Part shown: piece after piece, positions 1-5,935 of the stretch
How positions within the stretch are numbered: the stretch's first letter is position 1
Layout: the number at the start of each line of letters is the position of its first letter
DNA from: Treponema sp.
GTDB lineage: Bacteria > Spirochaetota > Spirochaetia > Treponematales > Breznakiellaceae
Length of the DNA: 8,442 nt
Direction of reading: 5' to 3'
Assembly: GCA_031290325.1 (NCBI GenBank)
Contig: JAITNU010000075.1
Coordinates: 1 to 8,442 of the forward strand
The notes under the pieces: model-generated
Told to the model about the DNA's origin: nothing
Databases searched by the model: none
The model's input: only the letters and a program-made list of their open reading frames with translations
Position numbers and translations under genes: made by a program

Positions 1-147
1 GCCCGGAAAATCGCCACAGAAGTGTTATTTATTGACGGCGGTGTGGTCGCCGAAAAGGGGCCGCCCCAAAACTTGTTCGATGCCCCCGCCACGCCCCGGT
101 TAAAAGATTTTCTCAATCATACTTTATACGCAGAATCTTATTTGTAA
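1..147 (+). CDS. ABC transporter ATP-binding protein, C-terminal end (partial)
   Basis: The first frame is open from the window edge to TAA at 145-147 and gives 48 residues. They contain the pattern that follows the H-loop in ABC ATPases: an ARKIATEV-type helix, then a strand ending in IDGG, then VVAEKGPP, then a LF..P...R...FL tail. This order (help-like helix, 'D-G-G', 'E-x-G-P-P', 'F..P...R...F') is characteristic of ATPases of polar amino acid uptake systems of the GlnQ/HisP type, where the subunit powers import at the inner membrane. Walker A, Walker B and the signature motif lie outside the window, so the substrate cannot be judged. There is no clear terminator after the stop; only an AT-only dyad follows before the rpmB promoter. 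The family call is fairly sure, the amino acid specificity is inference. Confidence 0.8.
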   Translation, partial: ARKIATEVLFIDGGVVAEKGPPQNLFDAPATPRLKDFLNHTLYAESYL

Positions 148-261
148 AATATGGGATATAATCCTATGGTAATGTTATTAAAAAAATACCTTTTTTTATT
201 AAATAAGCACAAAAAGACTGATAATTTTTTTACCATGCTCTGTTCCCCCCTGGATAAGCTC

Positions 262-290
262 TTTACATGCCATGCTCTTTTCATTAGTAT
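262..290 (+). promoter_or_regulatory. Probable sigma-70 promoter of rpmB
   Basis: TTTACA at 262-267 (5 of 6 to the -35 consensus) and TAGTAT at 285-290 (4 of 6 to the -10) are separated by exactly 17 bp. They lie in an AT-rich stretch about 30 nt before the rpmB start and would give a leader of roughly 20-25 nt that includes the strong ribosome binding site AAGGAGG. An overlapping alternative -10 is TATATA at 288-293. The rest of 148-318 shows no other recognisable element. This is judged by eye. Confidence 0.45.
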
Positions 291-305
291 ATAAAAAACT
301 ATGAT

Positions 306-312
306 AAGGAGG
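306..312 (+). promoter_or_regulatory. Ribosome binding site of rpmB
   Basis: AAGGAGG is a near-perfect anti-16S match ending 6 nt before ATG 319. It decides the start: an in-frame ATG at 301 would put this site inside the coding region, so 319 is the real start. Confidence 0.8.
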
Positions 313-318
313 ATTAAT

Positions 319-510
319 ATGTCACGAACATGCGATATTTGTGGAAAACATACCATGACCGGTAATTCGGTAAGCCATGCTAAGAACCATACCCGCCGTA
401 CCTGGAGACCGAACCTTGTGAAGGTAAAGACCCTGGTGCAGGGGACCACCGTTACCCTTAAGATTTGCGCCCGCTGTCTCAAGAGTGATATTATCACCAA
501 GAAGGTGTAA
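319..510 (+). CDS. rpmB: 50S ribosomal protein L28, zinc-ribbon (C+) form
   Basis: A 63-residue basic protein with the L28 layout: an N-terminal S-R-x-C-D-x-C-G motif, a V-S-H-x-x-x-x-x-x-R-x-W-x-P-N-L block around residues 18-33, and a C-terminal K-I-C-A-R-C-L-K-S stretch. C5, C8, C50 and C53 form two CxxC pairs, the four-cysteine zinc site of the C+ type of L28 (established for this family). It is a structural component of the large ribosomal subunit. The length is normal for the bacterial protein. It stands alone, with its own promoter and a strong ribosome binding site, and the next gene converges on it 17 bp after the stop. I see no terminator hairpin beyond a weak CACC/GGTG pair over the last codons. 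The C+ form suggests that zinc limitation would matter for this protein if a C- paralogue exists elsewhere, which is inference. Confidence 0.96.
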   Translation: MSRTCDICGKHTMTGNSVSHAKNHTRRTWRPNLVKVKTLVQGTTVTLKICARCLKSDIITKKV

Positions 511-527
511 CTTGATTCTATGCTGCT

Positions 528-1322
528 TTACAGTTCCAATTCCAGCCCATCATAGGCTGGTTCCATGGAAATCTCAGGCATTCCCTGCCTAAAGGTTTGG
601 CAGTGTTTTTTAATTTCCTGGTGGGAATGTTCATGGCAGATATGGGTAAGGAACACTTTTCGGGCTTTCATTTTGACGGCAGCGCTCAGGGCTTCGTCAA
701 AGGTGAAATGGGTGCCATGAGCCCGGACCCGCAGGCCGCCGATGATGAGTATGCCAGGCCGGTGTATCAGATGAAAGCAGGTGTCAGAGATCCTATTGGT
801 ATCGGTGATGTAGAGGGCCGTATCCCCGGGGGTCTCCCTTATTTCCCAGCCCAGGATATGGAGCATACCATGCTGTACCGGTATGGGGGTAAAGGTAAGC
901 GCACCGATTCGTACTGGTTTGCGGGTAACTCGCGGAATGATCCGGGGCTTACCTCCGCCCTTTTGGGTATGTTTGAAAACATAGGAGAAACGTTCCCGGA
1001 GTTCTTCCAGGGTATCATAGCTCCCGTAAATTGGTATGGGCCGTTCGTAGCAGAGGGGCCGCAGATCGTCCAGCCCGTGAACATGGTCCGCATGGGCATG
1101 GGTCAGGAACACCGCATCCAGGTGCGTGATGCCCGCCCGAATCGCCTGGAGCCGGAATTCCGGCCCTGTATCAATCACCACCCGCTCCCCGGCATTCCCT
1201 TTGACATAGAGGGATGCCCGCATACGGGTATCATGGGGGTCTTTAGAAGCGCATACCCTGCATGTACAGCTCATCACCGGAATACCGTGGGAAGTACCAG
1301 ACCCAAGAATAGTCAGTTTCAT
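528..1322 (-). CDS. PhnP-like metallo-beta-lactamase-fold hydrolase
   Basis: A 264-residue protein of the MBL superfamily, close to PhnP (phosphoribosyl 1,2-cyclic phosphate phosphodiesterase) in motif layout. Visible ligands are H75, H77, D79 and H80 in THAHADH, then H151, D174 (in YITDT) and H227. C19, C21 and C24 (C-x-C-x-x-C) together with H230 match the second, structural zinc site known in E. coli PhnP, and the H-x-x-H-F motif at 202-206 matches the region of its catalytic histidine. The protein is cytosolic, with no signal peptide. No phosphonate (phn) genes are nearby, so the substrate is open; a generic cyclic phosphodiester hydrolase is the best guess. Many relatives have D-A-L-R where this one has G-G-L-R (195-198). 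The start has no clear Shine-Dalgarno; a TATACT box lies 7 nt upstream of the ATG. It is divergent from the HAD phosphatase gene and convergent with rpmB. Confidence 0.85.
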   Translation of the reverse strand: MKLTILGSGTSHGIPVMSCTCRVCASKDPHDTRMRASLYVKGNAGERVVIDTGPEFRLQAIRAGITHLDAVFLTHAHADHVHGLDDLRPLCYERPIPIYGSYDTLEELRERFSYVFKHTQKGGGKPRIIPRVTRKPVRIGALTFTPIPVQHGMLHILGWEIRETPGDTALYITDTNRISDTCFHLIHRPGILIIGGLRVRAHGTHFTFDEALSAAVKMKARKVFLTHICHEHSHQEIKKHCQTFRQGMPEISMEPAYDGLELEL

Positions 1323-1328
1323 AAGAAG

Positions 1329-1338
1329 CAGTATACTG
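1329..1338. promoter_or_regulatory. Palindrome CAGTATACTG with a -10-like box between divergent genes
   Basis: A perfect 10-bp palindrome. On the minus strand it presents TATACT ending 7 nt before the ATG of the MBL hydrolase, and on the plus strand TATACT about 54 nt before the HAD phosphatase start. On either strand the position 17 bp upstream has no convincing -35. It could be a shared -10 region or an operator; neither is proved. Confidence 0.35.
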
Positions 1339-1390
1339 TTTTATTGCCGCCGGTGATATTATTAAAACATAAGGAAAAGGAATTAATCGT

Positions 1391-2191
1391 ATGTATAAAG
1401 ATTTAGCCCACATCAGAGAAAAATCCGCGTTCATTATCGATATGGATGGGGTTATCTACCATGGAAACAGCTTGTTGCAAGGCGCCCAGGAATTCGTGGA
1501 GTGGCTTTCAGCAAACAACAAGGCATTTCTGTTTTTAACCAATTCCAGTGAACGGTCCCCGCTGGAACTTTCCCAAAAGCTGGCCCGGCTGGGTGTCATG
1601 GTGGACCCGGAACATTTCTATACCAGCGCCCTGGCCACCGCCGCGTTTCTGGCATCCCAGAACCCCGGCGGCTCGGTCTATGTGATAGGCGAACCAGGGT
1701 TGATCCAGGCCCTCTACGATGCGGGGTTCACCATGAACAACGTAAATCCCGATTATGTGGTGGTTGGTGAAGGCAGGGGCTATAGTCTTGAAACCCTGGA
1801 ACGGGCGGTCAAGCTGGTGAATGCCGGCGGCCGGCTCATCGGCACCAACCCCGACCTCACCGGTCCGGTGGAAGGGGGCATTGTGCCGGCCTGCGGGGCC
1901 CTGGTTGCCCCCATCGAATTGGCCACTGACACCAAGGCCTATTTTGTGGGCAAACCCAATCCCCTGATAATGCGCCATGGACTCAGGCGGCTGAACACCC
2001 GGCGGGAAGATACCGCCATCATCGGGGACCGGATGGATACAGACATTGTCGCAGGGGTGGAATCAGAAATCGAAACTATCCTGGTCCTTTCCGGGGTTAC
2101 CAGCCTCCAGGACATCCCCCGCTTCCCCTACCGGCCCAGACACATCCTGGAAGGGGTATTCGAGATTCCCGATAGTCCCTTAAATCAGTGA
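1391..2191 (+). CDS. HAD-IIA family phosphatase, NagD-like
   Basis: A 266-residue cytosolic protein with all four HAD motifs: motif I D17-x-D19-G-V-I-Y-H-G (nucleophile D17, acid/base D19), motif II at T50-N-S-S, motif III at K188 in VGKPNP, and motif IV G212-D213-R-M-D-T-D with D213 and D217 as magnesium ligands. Between motifs II and III lies the C2a cap of the NagD/p-nitrophenylphosphatase subfamily, including the G-T-N-P-D segment near 151-155. The length is typical. Family members hydrolyse small phosphoesters such as nucleotides or sugar phosphates; the exact substrate cannot be read. ATG 1391 is preceded by AAGGAA at 1377-1382, a good ribosome binding site with an 8-nt spacer. It is divergent from the MBL hydrolase, and its last 12 bp overlap the end of the opposing bacteriohemerythrin gene. 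Confidence 0.92.
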   Translation: MYKDLAHIREKSAFIIDMDGVIYHGNSLLQGAQEFVEWLSANNKAFLFLTNSSERSPLELSQKLARLGVMVDPEHFYTSALATAAFLASQNPGGSVYVIGEPGLIQALYDAGFTMNNVNPDYVVVGEGRGYSLETLERAVKLVNAGGRLIGTNPDLTGPVEGGIVPACGALVAPIELATDTKAYFVGKPNPLIMRHGLRRLNTRREDTAIIGDRMDTDIVAGVESEIETILVLSGVTSLQDIPRFPYRPRHILEGVFEIPDSPLNQ

Positions 2192-2623
2192 TTCAAGGAT
2201 ATTTTGTCTTTTGAGGGACTTAATATAGAGACTGTATTGCTTATCCGATATGGCAATATGGGTTAAAAGCCATTCTTTTAGATACTTGGCATAGGTATGA
2301 GGAACCACCGTATGACCTGCCTCAAATTCTTTTACCTGCTGCAGGACCTGCCGAATAAAGGCTTCATGTTCCTTTTTATGGTCTGCGAACTTAGGGTACT
2401 GTATCTTTTCCAGGATCTGTTCTTCCACCACAAAATGGGTCTTTGCATACTCTGCCGCCTCCTGGACCGCTTCCAGAAGATACTGTTTTGCCGTATCACC
2501 GCCCCTGAGACAGCCCTCGTAGAGATCATTGGTCATTTTGATAAATGTCCGGTGCTGATCGTCCAGAATCGGGATATCAACCGTATATCGTTCATCCCAT
2601 TTAATTATATCATCATTTGTCAT
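2180..2623 (-). CDS. Bacteriohemerythrin (single-domain hemerythrin)
   Basis: A 147-residue four-helix protein with the complete set of seven di-iron ligands expected for hemerythrin: H24 (D-D-Q-H), H63 and E67 (H-F-x-x-E-E), H82 and H86 (H-x-x-x-H), H122 and D127 (T-H-x-x-x-x-D). Such proteins bind O2 at a non-haem di-iron centre and are thought to sense, store or scavenge oxygen, or to bind iron. There is no signal peptide and no fused sensor or methyl-accepting domain, so it is a free cytosolic protein. ATG 2623 is preceded by AGAGGA with a 7-nt spacer. It lies 50 bp downstream of the sua5-type gene on the same strand and may have its own promoter in that gap. Its 3' end overlaps the convergent HAD gene by 12 bp. 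Confidence 0.95.
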   Translation of the reverse strand: MTNDDIIKWDERYTVDIPILDDQHRTFIKMTNDLYEGCLRGGDTAKQYLLEAVQEAAEYAKTHFVVEEQILEKIQYPKFADHKKEHEAFIRQVLQQVKEFEAGHTVVPHTYAKYLKEWLLTHIAISDKQYSLYIKSLKRQNILESLI

Positions 2624-2644
2624 CGCATATTCCTCTATCCATAA

Positions 2645-2673
2645 GTATTATGCTTTTGCCCGTAAAAAAGCAA
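2645..2673 (-). promoter_or_regulatory. Possible promoter of the bacteriohemerythrin gene
   Basis: On the minus strand, TTGCTT (2668-2673) directly follows the stop codon of the upstream gene. It is separated by 17 bp from TAATAC (2645-2650), which lies 21 nt before the hemerythrin ATG. Each box matches consensus in about half its positions. A TGCTTTT/AAAAGCA inverted repeat at 2651-2672 overlaps it. The same TTGCTT-N17 arrangement recurs at 6645-6673. Confidence 0.27.
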
Positions 2674-3705
2674 TTACTTTGCCGCCGCCGCCCGTGAAAG
2701 CCGGTCGTTGATCGCACTCCCAAGTCCCTCCTCAGGCGCCTGTTCCCCTCGTATGGCGGAACAGCCGGACTTGTCCAGTTCGTGGAGCAGATCGAAGAAG
2801 TTGGCCGCCGCCTCGGTCATGTTCCCGGTTTCAGAAAGGGTCCGTATCCAGGGGGCATCCCCAGGCTTACTGGCCCTATACCAGGCATCACGGGATTTCC
2901 CGTCAAAGAAAAGGTAGCCCTCTGATTCGCCATAGGGCAGGACAATCATTTCCTCTCTATGGTGAAGGGTGAGGACGGTCCTGGGGGCGTAATGGCTTTT
3001 GAGCTGTCCAGGGGAACAGGGGTCCGAGAGCTGCAAGGATTCGGTATGAACCGCTCCTATGACCGCCTCAATACATTCCCGGGACGTGCCCCCGGGACGG
3101 AGGATCCGGGGCCGGCAAGAGGAAAGATCCAGCACCGTGGATTCCACGCCGATACCGGTACGGCCCCCATCGAGGATCATGGCAATCCGGTCTCCCAGTT
3201 GTTCCTGCACATGCTCCGCACGGGTGGGGGAAAGACAGCCGAAGCGATTGGCACTGGGAGCAGCTATGGCGCCAGAGGAGCGGCGGATGAGTTGTTGCGC
3301 TGCCGGATGATCCGGGAAACGGACCGCCACCGTGGGGAGTCCGGCGGTGGCAAGGTCCGGGATACTAGGCTGTTTGGGGAGGATCAGGGTCAGGGGGCCT
3401 GGCCACAAGCGTTGTATGAGGGCATCGACATGTTCCCGTGCCGCCTGGTCCAGAGCTGCCAGATCCGCTACCCTTTCAAGGGCGTCTATACCGGCGATGT
3501 GGACGATCAGGGGATCGAAACGAGGCCGTTCCTTGACCTCAAATATTCGTGCCAGGGCAGCACCATTAAAGGCATCCGCACCAAGGCCGTACACCGTTTC
3601 TGTGGGAAAGGCAACCAGTAGCCCCTTCATAAGCGCCTTTGCAGCCGCGCTTATAGCCTCATCAGAAAGTGAGCGGATCTCCGCCTGGTGGGTGAACTCA
3701 TACAT
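2674..3705 (-). CDS. ywlC: L-threonylcarbamoyladenylate synthase, Sua5/YwlC type
   Basis: 343 residues from the chosen start. The YrdC domain occupies about residues 8-205, with PTETVYGLG at 34-42, K58-x-R60, the S-A-N motif at 151-153, the G-x-x-S/E-S-T-V segment near 186-191 and R-P-G at 203-205. The Sua5 linker S-P-G-x-x-x-x-H-Y-A-P is at 231-241, followed by the smaller C-terminal Sua5 domain ending G-L-G-x-A-I-N-D-R-L. The enzyme makes threonylcarbamoyl-AMP from threonine, bicarbonate and ATP, the first step of t6A modification of ANN-decoding tRNAs. The length fits the long Sua5 form. An in-frame ATG at 3747 would add 14 residues, but a promoter-like pair (TTTAAA-17-TATACT) lies inside that extension and GGTGAG precedes ATG 3705, so the shorter start is preferred. 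It is divergent from the large membrane protein gene. Confidence 0.93.
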   Translation of the reverse strand: MYEFTHQAEIRSLSDEAISAAAKALMKGLLVAFPTETVYGLGADAFNGAALARIFEVKERPRFDPLIVHIAGIDALERVADLAALDQAAREHVDALIQRLWPGPLTLILPKQPSIPDLATAGLPTVAVRFPDHPAAQQLIRRSSGAIAAPSANRFGCLSPTRAEHVQEQLGDRIAMILDGGRTGIGVESTVLDLSSCRPRILRPGGTSRECIEAVIGAVHTESLQLSDPCSPGQLKSHYAPRTVLTLHHREEMIVLPYGESEGYLFFDGKSRDAWYRASKPGDAPWIRTLSETGNMTEAAANFFDLLHELDKSGCSAIRGEQAPEEGLGSAINDRLSRAAAAK

Positions 3706-3715
3706 AATGCTCACC

Positions 3716-3744
3716 AGTATACCACCGATTTCCGATACTTTAAA
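3716..3744 (-). promoter_or_regulatory. Probable promoter of the Sua5/YwlC gene
   Basis: On the minus strand TTTAAA (3739-3744) and TATACT (3716-3721) are exactly 17 bp apart. The -10 ends 10 nt before ATG 3705, so the leader would be only a few nucleotides. It supports 3705 as the start instead of the upstream in-frame ATG at 3747. Confidence 0.4.
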
Positions 3745-3790
3745 CATAGCTTAAGCCTAGACCGGCTGGGTCGAGCCTAAGTTCCAGGAC

Positions 3791-3802
3791 TATACTGAAG
3801 GA
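3791..3802 (+). promoter_or_regulatory. -10-like TATACT and ribosome binding site GAAGGA before the membrane protein gene
   Basis: TATACT at 3791-3796 is immediately followed by GAAGGA at 3797-3802, then 6 nt to ATG 3809. GAAGGA supports 3809 as the start over the TTG at 3803, which directly abuts it. If TATACT were a working -10, transcription would begin around 3802-3804 and exclude the ribosome binding site, so only one of the two roles can hold. No -35 is seen at the right distance. Confidence 0.4.
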
Positions 3803-3808
3803 TTGAAT

Positions 3809-5935
3809 ATGCGAGAGTCGGGGCTCCTGACAAAATCAGCAGGCCGTTCCCGCCGAACCTCCGGTTCGGGGCGGGAACGAGGCGTGCCTTTTTTGGCTTC
3901 GCCTGTTAATATCCCAGCTGCCCCCGGACCCCCGCTGGGAGCACCATTCTTGTTTCTTGTTTGCGTACTCTTCATACTCTTCCAGCAAAGCGCCATGGCG
4001 GCCGAACCCCTTCGTGCCCTCGAATCTTCCCGGTATCGTGCCTTGCTCCGTGTCCTTACAGAACGCCAGATCCCCTTTGAAGAACGCCCCCTTTTTACTC
4101 ACTACGGCGCTTTCGGTTCCTCCGTGCATATAACGCTCCCCCCAACCCAATGGACCGAACAGTCCCCAGGAATTTTTGTCCTGGCCATTCCCCTCATCGG
4201 TTCTGAAACCGGGAAGGGTTTGGACGCTTCTGAAGACCTGCTGCCCTTTAGTTTCGAGACCGCCCTTGCATTCGTCGAAACGATCCGTACCCAGGGTTCC
4301 CCCCTGCATATCCAGGTCGCCTTTCTCGGGGATGAAGGTTCGCAGGTGCCAGAGGAGTTGCGGAATACTTCCCATGCTGGGCTGGCAGAGTTGTGCGCTA
4401 CCTTGGAGAACCCGGAAAACACGGTGTTATGGTACCTGGACATGCCCACTGCCCCTGAAAAGCTCCTCATCCATCATGGGGCAGCCCGTACCATCACGGC
4501 CCTCAATGTCTTACAGCCTATCGGTGATTTCCATAACATCCCCTATTCCTTTGCAGTCCCGTACAATGGACTCTACCTGTCCGGCCTGGTACACGGGCCA
4601 GAGGTCCTGCGCCTCGCCCGGGGAATCAACGCCCTGTACCTGACTGGTTCGGGAACAGGCCAGGTTCAGGCCGAAGCCCTGGGGGAGGCGCTTGTGGCCT
4701 ATACCGCAGGGCTGAGGATCACAACGGAAAACCTTGATTATCACTATTCGATTTTTGATTTCCGGGGTAAGTACGTCTTTATTTCTGAACTCCTCACGGT
4801 CCTGGCCCTGCTCCTGATCGCCGCCGTTTGTTTACTTGCCTTTCTGAGCTATTCTGCCCTGCACCACCGTATCCTGGTCATTCACTGGCGCATTTTCTTT
4901 CACCGCTCATGGGTACTCCTGGTCTTTCTTGGTATCCTGGTGCTTACCCTGGAACTAGCGAGGTTCCTCATGCTGGTCTTTCCCCCTATAGAAGGGGATT
5001 TTTATCAGGTCCTCTTCCAACTGGTTATTGCCCTGCTGCTCTTTTATCTGCTTGCACCCCTGGTAGATACTATCCGCATATCGGGAAAGACGCATTTCTA
5101 TGGGAACGCGGCGATTATCCTCATTACCCTGGGGACCCTCATTGCGGCGTGTATCAACATCACCTTCATACCCCTCTTTATCGGGGCCTTGCTGTTTACC
5201 TTTCTGGGATCAGCCCTACCCATTCCGGTTCTGGTATACTGCTGTGTGCTGCTGCCTTTTCTGCACGGGCTGTATTCGGTTCTGCCCATTGTAGCTGCTG
5301 GAGGCAGACAACTGGCAGGCATCATCCTTTCCCGGGATACCCTGGTTTCCCTCTATATCGCGGTCATCCTGCTTCCCTTTATCCTGATTATCAAACGGGG
5401 TACAGCCCTGCTGCTGGGACGAAAACCGAGGTCTCCCCTGTTCCGCCGCATCCTCCTCCCGCTGGTCCTCTTGATTGCTGCCCTGGGGGGCTTTGTTTTC
5501 TATGTCTGGGATGTATCGGCAGTTCCCCGTGCCGGTCCGGTACGGCGCACTATTATTGAAAATCCTGAAATCCTCAGCATCAAAAGCAGGGTCAGTACGT
5601 TTCTGGAAAGACGGAGCATCACCATCAGCATTGCCGCCCGTGGCAGCCCGGTCCGCTTTGATATGTACCTTGATACTGATGAGGGGGAAGCGCAGCCGGT
5701 TTATTCCGCCCCCATGCCCTTTGAACTCAGGCAGGACTCGGTTGCCTTCATCCTCGGTGAAGGGCCCCCCAATCCCTTTACCACCGAAATTGTCCTGCCC
5801 CTGGAATTTTCCGGTTCCCTCCGGGTAGAAGCCCTGTACGCAGCCTGGGACCCCACCGTTGATACCCTGCCGCCTCCTGACAGCGAAGATTATGTCCTCC
5901 AGGTGATCCGGCGTATGCCAATTCAGAGAGAGTAG
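3809..5935 (+). CDS. Multi-TM membrane protein with degenerate M28 peptidase-like N-terminal domain
   Basis: 708 residues from ATG 3809. Residues 1-46 are a basic, Pro/Gly-rich lead encoded by a stem-loop cluster. Residues 47-66 form a hydrophobic signal or anchor ending A-M-A-A. An extracytoplasmic domain (about 70-320) follows with M28-like landmarks: a hydrophobic strand F-V-L-A, G-L-D-A-S-E-D, F-L-G-D-E-G-S near 172-178, W-Y-L-D-M near 208-212 and G-I-N-A-L-Y-L-T near 272-279. The H-x-D and E-E metal-binding motifs of active M28 enzymes are not preserved. About eight TM segments follow (roughly 326-346, 367-391, 400-420, 433-450, 452-470, 471-490, 512-530, 548-568), then a C-terminal beta-rich domain of about 135 residues. 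An M28-like domain followed by multiple TM helices recalls the ER metallopeptidase/Pff1 architecture. The function is unknown; non-catalytic binding is a guess. The stop codon lies in a terminal stem-loop. Confidence 0.85.
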   Translation: MRESGLLTKSAGRSRRTSGSGRERGVPFLASPVNIPAAPGPPLGAPFLFLVCVLFILFQQSAMAAEPLRALESSRYRALLRVLTERQIPFEERPLFTHYGAFGSSVHITLPPTQWTEQSPGIFVLAIPLIGSETGKGLDASEDLLPFSFETALAFVETIRTQGSPLHIQVAFLGDEGSQVPEELRNTSHAGLAELCATLENPENTVLWYLDMPTAPEKLLIHHGAARTITALNVLQPIGDFHNIPYSFAVPYNGLYLSGLVHGPEVLRLARGINALYLTGSGTGQVQAEALGEALVAYTAGLRITTENLDYHYSIFDFRGKYVFISELLTVLALLLIAAVCLLAFLSYSALHHRILVIHWRIFFHRSWVLLVFLGILVLTLELARFLMLVFPPIEGDFYQVLFQLVIALLLFYLLAPLVDTIRISGKTHFYGNAAIILITLGTLIAACINITFIPLFIGALLFTFLGSALPIPVLVYCCVLLPFLHGLYSVLPIVAAGGRQLAGIILSRDTLVSLYIAVILLPFILIIKRGTALLLGRKPRSPLFRRILLPLVLLIAALGGFVFYVWDVSAVPRAGPVRRTIIENPEILSIKSRVSTFLERRSITISIAARGSPVRFDMYLDTDEGEAQPVYSAPMPFELRQDSVAFILGEGPPNPFTTEIVLPLEFSGSLRVEALYAAWDPTVDTLPPPDSEDYVLQVIRRMPIQRE
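3845..3940. repeat. Three consecutive stem-loops in the 5' end of the membrane protein gene
   Basis: Stem-loop 1 (3845-3879): CGTTCCCG pairs with CGGGAACG and CCGAACC with GGTTCGG, giving 15 bp with a GG bulge and a TCC loop. Stem-loop 2 (3880-3904): AGGCG pairs with CGCCT and GCC with GGC around a T6 loop. Stem-loop 3 (3912-3940): TCCCAGC pairs with GCTGGGA around a 15-nt C-rich loop. They sit directly after one another and encode the low-complexity lead of the protein. It may be an inserted palindromic element, or a structured leader if translation starts further down, for example at TTG 3950. Confidence 0.6.

Noticed and set aside
175..206. AT-only dyad after the ABC transporter gene as a terminator
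   Set aside because: The pairing is imperfect and purely A/T with no GC stem, so a stable terminator is not supported.
301..318. Upstream ATG as start of rpmB
   Set aside because: It would place the strong AAGGAGG site inside the coding region, and L28 proteins start at the M-S-R-x-C position.
597..1406. 269-codon open frame on the plus strand opposite the MBL hydrolase
   Set aside because: Its product is low-complexity with no family motif and it lies wholly opposite a gene with intact metal ligands; it is a codon-bias shadow.
2651..2672. TGCTTTT/AAAAGCA inverted repeat after the Sua5/YwlC gene as a terminator
   Set aside because: Only seven mostly A/T pairs and no U-tract after it on the minus strand; it overlaps the possible hemerythrin promoter.
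2959..3621. 220-codon open frame on the plus strand opposite Sua5/YwlC
   Set aside because: No recognisable domain, no good ribosome binding site, and the other strand encodes a complete well-conserved enzyme.
4828..5559. 243-codon open frame in another plus frame inside the membrane protein gene
   Set aside because: A Pro/His/Gly/Ser-rich product expected from reading hydrophobic codons out of frame.
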